Below are positions 26,383 through 33,833 of a DNA stretch of 64,000 bases, one piece after another. The first letter of the stretch is position 1, and every line of letters begins with the position of its first letter. The stretch is from CAVZXS01 sp963779325 (GTDB lineage: Bacteria > Bacteroidota > Bacteroidia > Chitinophagales > Chitinophagaceae), in contig CAVZXS010000002.1 in NCBI GenBank assembly GCA_963779325.1, forward strand, positions 186,001-250,000. The letters run 5' to 3'. A model generated the notes under the pieces. It saw only the letters and a program-made list of their open reading frames with translations, made no database searches and was not told the DNA's origin. Both the position numbers and the translations under genes were made by a program.

Positions 26383-27087
26383 ATGAAAACCAGTAATCTT
26401 AGCGAACCTACTAATCGCCGGGGTTTTTTAGGTTCATTAGCAACCGGTGCAGCAGCAGTTGGTATATCTGCAATGGCGCCTACTTTAAAAGTTTTAGGTA
26501 ATGAACAATCATCGCCTTCAGGAACTTCTGATGACCCGGAAGAAATGTTTAAAAAAATTACCGGTAAACACAGGATTGTTTTTGATGCCACCCAACCTCA
26601 TGAGATTTATCCTTTTGCATGGCCACGGGTTTTTTTGATGACGAATGAAGTAACCGGAACAAAAAACAAAGACTGCAGTGTGGTGGTAGTCCTGCGTCAT
26701 TCAGCTATTGGCTATGCAATGGAAGACAGGCTTTGGGAGAAATATAGTTTTGGTAAATTGTTTAATGCAAACGATCCGGAAACTAAAGGGCCGGCAACAC
26801 GTAATCCGTTTTGGAAACCCAAGGCCGGAGCATTTAAAGTACCGGGTATAGGAGAGGTGTTCATCGGCATTAATGAACTTCAGTCGAATGGCGTGTTGTT
26901 TTGCGTATGCGAAGCGGCAATAACTGTGTACAGTGCAGTAGCGGCTCAAATGATGAAACTTGATGCCGGTGAAGTAAGAAAGGATTTTGTTAGCGGGTTG
27001 CTTCCGGATATTCAGCCGGTGCCATCAGGCGTATGGGCCCTTGGCCGTGCGCAGGCAAAAGGATGCGGTTATATTTTCGCAGGGTAA
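26383..27087 (+). CDS. Tat-exported DsrE-like protein with extended N-terminal region
   Basis: A 234-aa protein with a twin-arginine signal: NRRGFLGSLATGAAAVGISA (Arg12 and Arg13). The mature part starts HRIVFDATQPHEI and has CSVVVVLRHSAIGYAM, then VLFCVCEAAITVYS with Cys174 and Cys176, and ends KGCGYIFAG. The FxVC motif and the Y-I-x-x-G ending align with the two shorter neighbours, so it belongs to the same fold with an insertion at about 115-155. Tat export suggests folding or cofactor loading in the cytoplasm. It is the only plus-strand gene of the island core. Confidence 0.75.
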   Translation: MKTSNLSEPTNRRGFLGSLATGAAAVGISAMAPTLKVLGNEQSSPSGTSDDPEEMFKKITGKHRIVFDATQPHEIYPFAWPRVFLMTNEVTGTKNKDCSVVVVLRHSAIGYAMEDRLWEKYSFGKLFNANDPETKGPATRNPFWKPKAGAFKVPGIGEVFIGINELQSNGVLFCVCEAAITVYSAVAAQMMKLDAGEVRKDFVSGLLPDIQPVPSGVWALGRAQAKGCGYIFAG

Positions 27088-27104
27088 ATGATAATATGAA
27101 TAGT

Positions 27105-27134
27105 AAAGCAGGTAATTTTTTAATTACCTGCTTT
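27105..27134. terminator. bidirectional hairpin terminator between convergent DsrE-like genes
   Basis: AAAGCAGGTAATT and AATTACCTGCTTT form a perfect 13-bp stem around TTTT, with T/A runs on both sides. It lies 18 bp after the Tat-type gene and overlaps the stop of the convergent gene, so it can serve both. Confidence 0.75.
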
Positions 27135-27533
27135 AATATAACTCCACCCCTTCATTTGTTTTTCTGCTAATTCTAAAATGGCTACAGGAACTATTTCCGC
27201 CAATGGAATCAATTCGCTTTTATCTACATTTAACCGCTTCATAGAGTTGGCGCATACTTTAAATGTAACATTGCCTTTCGCTTTCAATTCGTTCATCTTT
27301 TCTTCAAAAAAGACTTTGCTTTTTACCAGCATGTAAATGGCCGGGCCATGACAAACTACCTCCAATTGTGTATTGGGTGCTGCTTTCAATACATTATTAA
27401 ATTGACGCAGTACGGCACTGTGAACAGCCGTATCATTGCTATTCAAGTCATATACAATTTTGTGCGGTTTAGTTTGAGCAATTAAGGATATTGCAGAAAA
27501 CAAAAGAGCAGTCATAAAAAATATTTTTTTCAT
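27120..27533 (-). CDS. exported DsrE/DsrF-like protein
   Basis: A 137-aa homologue of the DsrE-like protein at 25839-26255, with the same plan: signal peptide (about 1-20, ISLIAQ), KPHKIVYDLNSNDTAVH, LEVVCHGPAIYMLV, VTFKVCANSMKRLN with conserved Cys94, and ending GWSYIKAGN. It has an extra Cys61 in the strand before the helix, which the first copy lacks (VFYG). The convergent Tat-type gene shares its terminator. It probably acts in the periplasm on sulfane sulfur. Confidence 0.82.
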   Translation of the reverse strand: MKKIFFMTALLFSAISLIAQTKPHKIVYDLNSNDTAVHSAVLRQFNNVLKAAPNTQLEVVCHGPAIYMLVKSKVFFEEKMNELKAKGNVTFKVCANSMKRLNVDKSELIPLAEIVPVAILELAEKQMKGWSYIKAGN

Positions 27534-27611
27534 ATCAGTAAAGTTTTAAAATAATTGTTTGCATGAATTCAAATGATGTATCAAATTGAAAAAAATTACC
27601 ACAACATAGGC

Positions 27612-27691
27612 CACATAGAAATGCACATAGGATTTCTCATGGTTTATGAATTTCTATGTGTTTCTACTATGTTTCTATTGTTCCTATGTGG
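27612..27691. repeat. intergenic inverted-repeat element rich in CATAG/CTATG units
   Basis: Arms CACATAGAAAT (27612-27622) and ATTTCTATGTG (27650-27660) are perfectly complementary. An outer pair, CCACATAG (27611) and CTATGTGG (27684-27691), and repeated CTATGTTTCTAT motifs follow. It fills most of the 199-bp gap between the DsrE-like and SoxB-like genes and could act as a terminator or be a REP-like unit. Confidence 0.6.
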
Positions 27692-27732
27692 TTTAATAAT
27701 ATATAAAATTCCTGCATTTTCAAAATGAAACA

Positions 27733-29523
27733 TTACCTGAACTCATAATCATATCCTTCCAACTGCGATAATAAAGTAGAAGGTGCATCCGTTGCTGTTG
27801 CCCGGTTTTCAATAACAGGAGCTACCATTGGGTGCGCTGCTAAATATTCCCTCATAATATTATGTAATGTGGCTCCCGGTTTGCGTGGGTTTTTCACTTT
27901 CTCCAAACGGCACAATGTATCATCCGGGTCGCCTTCCCGTTCGCAGGCAACAATGGTATACAGTTTATCCAAATTAATTGGCTCGTCATTTATTTTTACC
28001 CAATTCAACCTGTTACCCAAATCATTTTTCATGGTAAAATTTATTTGCATACCCTTAAAGCGTATTACCCATCCCCCAAAACGTTGTGCCGGATTTTTGG
28101 CAAATACATTATGCAACTCTTTTTCCAACCAATCCCATAATTGCTTTCCGCTTGCTTCACCTATTTTCAAATCACTTTCTACCGGCAACATGCTCCATAA
28201 AAAATCATTGGTAATTTCTGCATAGCCCTTTTTTGGATCAGGTACCAACGGCGGACAAAAACGAAACCCATTGCTTACTACTACATCTACTTTCGCATCT
28301 TTAAATTTCCACATCAATGCATCAGCAATTAAATTATCCATCGGGTTTTCAATAACGTAATATCGTACCAACGGCGTTTTGCATTTGCCAATTACTTTAT
28401 CCAATTCTTTTTTAAAAGGCGCTCTTACTTTTTCCACCATCGCCGCCATGGCTGCATCGGGTTTGTATTTATCCGGGTCTACATCCAGCAATTGATAATT
28501 CTGATCTTTAATTACACCATTCTCCACCACTACATCCAATCTTGCTACAAAAGAACCGAACGCACCGGGCTCCGTTACTTTTGCATATTTACCGGCTATG
28601 GGTTTGCGTACCCGCTCGTGTGTATCGGCCCCCAAAATATAATCAGCACCCTGTATTTGTATTTTGTTTGATAAATCTACCTGCTGCGCCAACCCCATAT
28701 GTGTTACCAAAAATACCATAGCGCATTGCTCATACTCTTTTAAAATTTTTATATACTTCGCCGCATTTTCTTCGGGCTTGGTAAATTTTATTCCATAACT
28801 GTACGCCGGCGATTGGCGCTTGGGTGTTAGCGGGTCATTGTAACCGAGAAAACCAATTTTTACACCGGCCACCATCTTAGTCCAATAAGGCGGAAAAATC
28901 ATTTCGGTATTGTATTCATCTTTTGTATCATGAAACATGTTGGCGCAAATTTTAGCCGAATTGTATTCGCCCAAATCATGCCGCATCATTTCTTTGCCGT
29001 ATACTACTTCCCAATTGCCGGGCAAAATTAAGTCGTAACCAATTGTATTTATCAACGAAACAATTCCTTTTCCTTCAGTTAGTGCAGCTACGCCGCCGCC
29101 CTGGAAACAATCGCCTCCGTCAACTAAAATAGTATTGGCCGGATTTTCTGAACGAAGTTTGTTAAGCATTGTTTTCAATACCGCAAAGCCGCCGCGTTTT
29201 TTATATACGGCTTTATTATTTTCTAAAAAAAATTCATCGTGTGTGTACAATTGAGCATGAATATCGGAGGTATGCAGAATGGTAAACTTTTGTGCTTTGC
29301 CGGTTTGAATGGCTTTACTTTTTTCAATTTCTTTTTGATGATATGCATCGCCGATTACGGCATTGGCCAATGCCGGCGGTGTTACAAGTCCCAGGCCCAG
29401 TGCGCCGGTAGCTTTAAAGAAATCTCTGCGGCTTTCATTTTTAGAAGCAGATACATTGTATGATTCTGCTGTTACATTACAACCGCAGGAACAATTATTA
29501 AGATGAACAATATTTTCAGACAT
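27733..29523 (-). CDS. Tat-exported SoxB-like / 5'-nucleotidase-family dinuclear metallohydrolase
   Basis: A 596-aa periplasmic enzyme. The twin-arginine signal is ESRRDFFKATGALGLGL (Arg32, Arg33), preceded by a Cys cluster CSCGC (11-15). The metallophosphatase domain has LHTSDIHAQ (83-91; Asp87 and His89), GGDCFQGG (136-143), GNWEVVYG (169-176), THMGL and GADTHERV; a 5'-nucleotidase C-terminal domain follows (about 365-570). SoxB, the thiosulfohydrolase of sulfur oxidation, has WEFTYG here while true nucleotidases have NHEFD, so this looks SoxB-like with the nucleotidase Asn kept. It ends the YeeE-YeeE-cytochrome run. A nucleotidase role cannot be excluded. Confidence 0.78.
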   Translation of the reverse strand: MSENIVHLNNCSCGCNVTAESYNVSASKNESRRDFFKATGALGLGLVTPPALANAVIGDAYHQKEIEKSKAIQTGKAQKFTILHTSDIHAQLYTHDEFFLENNKAVYKKRGGFAVLKTMLNKLRSENPANTILVDGGDCFQGGGVAALTEGKGIVSLINTIGYDLILPGNWEVVYGKEMMRHDLGEYNSAKICANMFHDTKDEYNTEMIFPPYWTKMVAGVKIGFLGYNDPLTPKRQSPAYSYGIKFTKPEENAAKYIKILKEYEQCAMVFLVTHMGLAQQVDLSNKIQIQGADYILGADTHERVRKPIAGKYAKVTEPGAFGSFVARLDVVVENGVIKDQNYQLLDVDPDKYKPDAAMAAMVEKVRAPFKKELDKVIGKCKTPLVRYYVIENPMDNLIADALMWKFKDAKVDVVVSNGFRFCPPLVPDPKKGYAEITNDFLWSMLPVESDLKIGEASGKQLWDWLEKELHNVFAKNPAQRFGGWVIRFKGMQINFTMKNDLGNRLNWVKINDEPINLDKLYTIVACEREGDPDDTLCRLEKVKNPRKPGATLHNIMREYLAAHPMVAPVIENRATATDAPSTLLSQLEGYDYEFR

Positions 29524-29590
29524 AGCTTTTTATTTAGTTAATTATTCGGCCTCATTCCCCGCCTGAATGACTCAGTCGGGCAGGCTCTTT

Positions 29591-29806
29591 CCCTTCTCCA
29601 CAGGAGAAGGGACGGCACTGTATATCTTTACCTTACTTTTAGTTCTTTCAATTCAACTTCATTTATATATCCAACAAATATCAAACTGTACTTAATCAAT
29701 CAATATGTCTAAATAAGCGGGGGCTGTGCCTTGGTTGCTTCCCCCTTTGGGGGAAGTTAGAAGGGGGCCGCCGGGGCTGTGTTTTGCAAGTCCCGCCTTA
29801 CGCGGG
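29591..29806. repeat. cluster of short GC-rich hairpins
   Basis: The 285-bp gap before the SoxB-like gene holds three perfect hairpins: CCCTTCTCC-ACA-GGAGAAGGG (29591-29611), CTTCCCCC-TTT-GGGGGAAG (29738-29756) and CCCGC-CTTAC-GCGGG (29792-29806). The last supplies the final codons and stop of the cytochrome gene. Such units recur in Bacteroidota intergenic DNA. I see no gene in the gap. Confidence 0.65.
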
Positions 29807-29808
29807 AT

Positions 29809-30798
29809 TTACCGGGGGCTTTTTTTTATCGGTTCAAACGGACCATACTTGTGTTGCTGCTCACTAAAACTATCTTTATACGGACCAAACGGATGATCAA
29901 CCGGTTTGCCTGCAATATCGGGCCAGTCTTTACTTAAATCTTTTTTGGGTCTTGGTTGAGAATTTACAAAAGCGGCTACATCCCATGCTTCTTCATCAGT
30001 AAGTTGTGGATGAAAATGATCGGTAGTAACTGCAAACGGCATATTATCTTTTACATAACCTGCAAACCGCGAGATGCGGTACAAGCCTGCACCGGTATTA
30101 TAACTGTTTTCTCCCCAAAGCGGCGGATAAATATAACCGCCGGTATTAATATCTTTTATGCCTTCACCGTTAGGTGTATGGCAACTCTGACATTTTTGTG
30201 TATACACAACTCTTCCGTTTGCCGGACTCGCCGCCCTATCTAAAAATTTCAATTCGCTGATACCGCTGCCTTTTGGCTTTTCATCTTTCACTACATCTTT
30301 GCCCAGCCATTTCATATACGCAACAATGGCACGCATTTCTTTGGAGTTGCTGTCCAATGCGGTGCCATTTAAACTTCTTTCAATACAATCGTTTACTCTT
30401 TTTTCTATAGACTCCATGCTGCCGCTGCGTGCTCGAAACTTAGGATAGGTAGATGCTACCGCGCCGTAATTATTGCCAAACGGTTTTCTGCCGGCATCAA
30501 GATGGCAGTTTTGACAATTCATACCATTGGTAATTTGTGCTGCACTTCCTTTGGGTCCTAAATATTTTGATGTGTTGGCGATTAAATCATGACCATACAA
30601 AATTTGATCACGATTTTTTTCAGCGTCTAATGAGCCGTCAAAAAGACTCGGCGCTACCCAATAGTATTCTTGCAGTTCGGTAACAATAGTTGCAGTTTCG
30701 GATGTTTTAGTGCAATTGCGTAAATCTTTTACCACTACAACGGTAATTATTGTAAAGAGCAGTATCACAAACCGGTTCGATTGCAAAAACTTTTCCAT
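29809..30798 (-). CDS. diheme c-type cytochrome, TsdA-like thiosulfate dehydrogenase
   Basis: A 329-aa protein with an N-terminal membrane anchor or signal (about 9-25) and two heme sites: CQNCH (95-99) in NGMNCQNCHLDAGRKPFGNN and CQSCH (203-207). The stretch between, TYPKFRARSGSMESIEKRVN, then CIERSLNGTALDSNSKEMRA and IVAYMKWLGK, matches TsdA, which oxidises thiosulfate to tetrathionate or runs the reverse. It follows the YeeE/YedE pair by 11 bp and precedes the SoxB-like gene. Direction of catalysis cannot be inferred. The last residues (SPR) come from repeat DNA. Confidence 0.82.
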   Translation of the reverse strand: MEKFLQSNRFVILLFTIITVVVVKDLRNCTKTSETATIVTELQEYYWVAPSLFDGSLDAEKNRDQILYGHDLIANTSKYLGPKGSAAQITNGMNCQNCHLDAGRKPFGNNYGAVASTYPKFRARSGSMESIEKRVNDCIERSLNGTALDSNSKEMRAIVAYMKWLGKDVVKDEKPKGSGISELKFLDRAASPANGRVVYTQKCQSCHTPNGEGIKDINTGGYIYPPLWGENSYNTGAGLYRISRFAGYVKDNMPFAVTTDHFHPQLTDEEAWDVAAFVNSQPRPKKDLSKDWPDIAGKPVDHPFGPYKDSFSEQQHKYGPFEPIKKSPR

Positions 30799-30809
30799 AC
30801 AACTTTTTT

Positions 30810-31343
30810 TTAGTGCGGTAATTTATCTCTCAATAATCCATACACCCAAGTACCTGCAATAGCGCTGAATAGTGTAACAAGAATAACAGTAGCTCCCGTT
30901 CCTATTTGTGCAAACAACGGGCCGGGGCATGCACCCGTAAGCGCCCATCCAAAACCAAAAATCAGTCCGCCGTAAATTTGTCCTTTGTTAAATGTCTTTT
31001 TGGGTATTTCAATCGGCTCGCCGTAAATTGTTTTTATCTTAAATTTTTTAATAAGTAAAACACTTAACATTCCCACTACCACCGCAGAACCAATTACTCC
31101 AAACATATGAAAACTCTGCAACCTGAACATTTCCTGTATGCGGAACCAGGAGATTACTTCGGCTTTTACCAAAATAATTCCAAACAAAGAACCGGCTACT
31201 AAATATTTTAAATTATACCACCACGGGTGTTTCAGTTCGCTTTCATTTGCACACATGGTATCCTGCGAACGAACTTCAAAATCCGTATTCTCGGTTAAAA
31301 ATTCATGGTGTTTTTGTTCCTGTATAATTTCTTTTGTGTCCAT
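30810..31343 (-). CDS. YeeE/YedE family transporter, C-terminal-type half
   Basis: A 177-aa membrane protein with a 40-residue cytoplasmic start, then four helices. GLIFGFGWALTGACPGP carries the conserved Cys of the YeeE/YedE (TsuA) family, whose full-length members import thiosulfate through a chain of cysteines. A second half with the other motif is encoded directly upstream, 15 bp apart. Together they probably form one two-subunit channel for thiosulfate or another sulfur species. Confidence 0.85.
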   Translation of the reverse strand: MDTKEIIQEQKHHEFLTENTDFEVRSQDTMCANESELKHPWWYNLKYLVAGSLFGIILVKAEVISWFRIQEMFRLQSFHMFGVIGSAVVVGMLSVLLIKKFKIKTIYGEPIEIPKKTFNKGQIYGGLIFGFGWALTGACPGPLFAQIGTGATVILVTLFSAIAGTWVYGLLRDKLPH

Positions 31344-31358
31344 AATTATATAATGCGG

Positions 31359-31928
31359 TTAAAATAATTTAAGAATATACGGTAAAATAAAATTGGCCAT
31401 AATAAAACCACCTGTCATAAAACTAATAGTAGCTACTAATGACGGCCATTGCAAACTGCTGAGACCCATAATGGCATGACCGCTGGTGCAGCCGCCGGCA
31501 TACCTTGTACCAAAGCCCACTAAAAATCCGCCAAGCACCATCATAATAATGCCGCGGGCAGAGAAAAGATTTTGCCAATTAAATAAATCGGTCGGTACCA
31601 ATCCGTCGTAATTACTGATACCATAGGTGCTTAACTCAGCGGCTAATTGCGGATTGATTTGTACTGGTTCAGGATTATTAAAAAATTGCGCTACCAGGAA
31701 TGAGCCGACTAATACGCCGCCCACAAAAAATAAATTCCATATTTCTTTTTTCCAATCATATTTAAAAAAAGAAATATTGGCGGGCAAACAGACGGCGCAT
31801 ATATGTCTCAATGATGAGGAGATACCGAATGTTTTGTTGCCGATAATTAATAGTAACGGAACCGTTAACCCGATTAAAGGACCCGCTACATACCAGGGCC
31901 AGGGAGCTGTAAGAATATTAAGAAGCAT
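31359..31928 (-). CDS. YeeE/YedE family transporter, N-terminal-type half
   Basis: A 189-aa membrane protein with about five helices. GFGTRYAGGCTSGHAIMGLSSLQ holds the family's conserved G-G-C-T-S-G-H motif, which with the GACPGP motif of the partner lines the thiosulfate path in TsuA. PANISFFKYDW after the first Cys-containing loop (HICAVCLPANI) is also typical. It is the first gene of a run of four on the minus strand and has a Crp/Fnr-type promoter just upstream. Confidence 0.87.
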   Translation of the reverse strand: MLLNILTAPWPWYVAGPLIGLTVPLLLIIGNKTFGISSSLRHICAVCLPANISFFKYDWKKEIWNLFFVGGVLVGSFLVAQFFNNPEPVQINPQLAAELSTYGISNYDGLVPTDLFNWQNLFSARGIIMMVLGGFLVGFGTRYAGGCTSGHAIMGLSSLQWPSLVATISFMTGGFIMANFILPYILKLF

Positions 31929-31948
31929 TATTTAAAATTTATTATTAA

Positions 31949-31992
31949 CAAATATGATTATTTATATCAAGTATTCCTGTGATAAATATCAC
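31949..31992 (-). promoter_or_regulatory. Crp/Fnr-type box and -7 element of the YeeE-YeeE-cytochrome-SoxB run
   Basis: GTGATAAATATCAC (31979-31992) has perfect GTGAT/ATCAC half-sites. On the minus strand, 22 nt lead to CATATTTG (31949-31956), a near-consensus -7 element; the first start codon is 21 nt beyond. Confidence 0.7.
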
Positions 31993-32018
31993 GGAAGCGG
32001 CAAAAAGTTGTTAGGTTT

Positions 32019-33389
32019 TTAAAAATGATAGTTAACCACCAGGTTATTATTCAGCATATTTACCCTGTTAATTTTATTTTTTGCCAAAATCGGGTTTTTC
32101 TCCAAATTTCCTTTCCAAACCAATAAAAGTTGAATATCCATATTTTTCAGGAAACCTTTGAAGGTATAATCGGCCGAGGCGTTTATTTGCTGATACGAAG
32201 GCTGGCCGTATTTATTCAATCGGTAATTATCGGGATGCGGCACATAGTATTGCCCGTAACCCAATCCTAATTTCCATTGTTTATTCTTTGTGATAAATTC
32301 ATTGTTCACCGTCCATGCGTTTACACCACCCATTCCTTCATTTCTTTCTCTTGCCATAAAAGTATAAAAAGGCTCGCGGCCCCATTCCCTGGGCATCAGG
32401 AAACGGGCATTATTGCCAATGTGCAGGTAATTGAGATAGGTTTTCCAAACGGGTGTCTCGTACCCCAACCGCGAAGCCATCACCCAAGTATGACTTCCTT
32501 TCTCATAATAGCGTTTGGAAATTTCTTTATGACCTCCGCTGCCCGTACCGGTTTGATAAACATATTGTACACCCGCCATTAATTTATTTTTTTTATTGAG
32601 AGGGAAATAAATTTCAGATTGCATTAATACCGTGTTCATAATATTTTCCGCATAGGTATTCCACAACTGCACATGTACTGATTTATTTTTATACTGTACA
32701 CCTGCTACAGCAACGCCCCTGCTTTTTGTATTACCGGGGTAGTCGGGTTTTGTTCCATCCGCATTTACCCCCGGCGAATAAATACCGATAGATTCGCCAA
32801 TACTGTACCAGCTTACCGTTGTTCGCGGCGACATACGCATAAGCCAACCCGCATCCACAGTCCAGTTGTTTTTTATTTTCGATTGCAGGTAAATCCCTTC
32901 CACAATAGTGGGCCGCATACGTCCGTCTTGTTTATTAATAAACGGAGTGTTGATAAATTGACGGCCCGCAATCAGTATTGTGTTCTTACTATGATATTTT
33001 ATATACAGTTCTTCCATGCGGTCTAAGTCAAATTTGTTTTCCGGGTTGGTAATATCAAACAAGCCTATTTCATACCGGTTCTTTTGATTGCTGAAAGGAT
33101 CTGTTTTATTAAGATTATCGGAACCAATATTAAAAATAAAATAGCCGCTCATACCGGCACTCAAGCCATTCCATTCGGGTGTATGATAACCGATGCCGGC
33201 CCCTGTTGCCAATGCGTAGTAATCAGTCAGTTTTCCTTCGTTAATGGTACTCATAAAAAAAGTACGCATATGCCCTTCAAATTTTCCTTTATGTAAAAAA
33301 GATTTTAAGGTAGCGGAATCACTCTCTTGCGCTGATACTTTTGCCAATAAAAAACCGAGACTTATTACTGTAAATATAATTTTTTTCAT
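32019..33389 (-). CDS. OprD-family outer-membrane porin
   Basis: A 456-aa barrel protein with a signal peptide ending near VSAQ (about 20). Motifs fit OprD-type porins of Bacteroidota: FEGHMRTFFMSTINEG, YHTPEWNGLSAGMSGYF, LYIKYHSKNTILIAGRQF, NTPFINKQDGRMRP and a C-terminal aromatic (VVNYHF). Substrate would be a small anion or nutrient; next to the thiosulfate genes, uptake of sulfur oxyanions is a reasonable inference. It lies between the Crp/Fnr box at 31979 and the single-rhodanese gene, and no clear box precedes it. Confidence 0.82.
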   Translation of the reverse strand: MKKIIFTVISLGFLLAKVSAQESDSATLKSFLHKGKFEGHMRTFFMSTINEGKLTDYYALATGAGIGYHTPEWNGLSAGMSGYFIFNIGSDNLNKTDPFSNQKNRYEIGLFDITNPENKFDLDRMEELYIKYHSKNTILIAGRQFINTPFINKQDGRMRPTIVEGIYLQSKIKNNWTVDAGWLMRMSPRTTVSWYSIGESIGIYSPGVNADGTKPDYPGNTKSRGVAVAGVQYKNKSVHVQLWNTYAENIMNTVLMQSEIYFPLNKKNKLMAGVQYVYQTGTGSGGHKEISKRYYEKGSHTWVMASRLGYETPVWKTYLNYLHIGNNARFLMPREWGREPFYTFMARERNEGMGGVNAWTVNNEFITKNKQWKLGLGYGQYYVPHPDNYRLNKYGQPSYQQINASADYTFKGFLKNMDIQLLLVWKGNLEKNPILAKNKINRVNMLNNNLVVNYHF

Positions 33390-33456
33390 TTCAACGGGTT
33401 AAAGCAATGTTTGCGTATAAGAATCAGCAAGTCTTTATTTACGTTAAAGAAAAATT

Positions 33457-33768
33457 TTACACAATCTTTTGTTGTAAATCATCCCATGCGCCGCCATTGT
33501 ATGCTTCTACGCCGGCTGCTTTTAAAATATTTACGGCCACACCGCTGCGGTTGCCGCTGCGGCATACCGCTATCATCGGTTTGTTCATTTTCTTTAACGA
33601 CGGAACGGATGAGTTTACTTTTTCCAGGTCAATATTTACTGAACCGGGAATATGCCCGCCGTTAAATTCTCCCGCAGTTCTTACATCTATTATCAATGCA
33701 CCCTGCTTTACCAATTCTTTAAAATCGGTTTTTTCTTTTGCGGCAAATAAATTATTAAAGAGTCCCAT
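33457..33768 (-). CDS. single-domain rhodanese
   Basis: A 103-aa rhodanese domain. It has LIIDVRTAGEFNGGHIPGSVN (27-46) and the active loop CRSGNRS (69-75), with Cys69 as the persulfide-forming residue. There is no signal peptide, so it is cytoplasmic. The C-terminal ILKAAGVEAYNGGAWDDLQ is typical. It follows the MBL-rhodanese gene by 65 bp on the same strand and is probably part of the thioredoxin-MBL-rhodanese transcript. Confidence 0.9.
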   Translation of the reverse strand: MGLFNNLFAAKEKTDFKELVKQGALIIDVRTAGEFNGGHIPGSVNIDLEKVNSSVPSLKKMNKPMIAVCRSGNRSGVAVNILKAAGVEAYNGGAWDDLQQKIV

Positions 33769-33833
33769 AGTATTAACTTTTAATTTTTAACTTATCACTT
33801 TTAACTTTTAACTTTTAACTTATCACTTATCAC

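Noticed and set aside
33781..33833. Repeated TTTTAACTTATCAC text between the rhodanese and MBL genes
   Set aside because: Low-complexity AT-rich repeats without spacer structure; not a CRISPR array, and probably slippage-derived.
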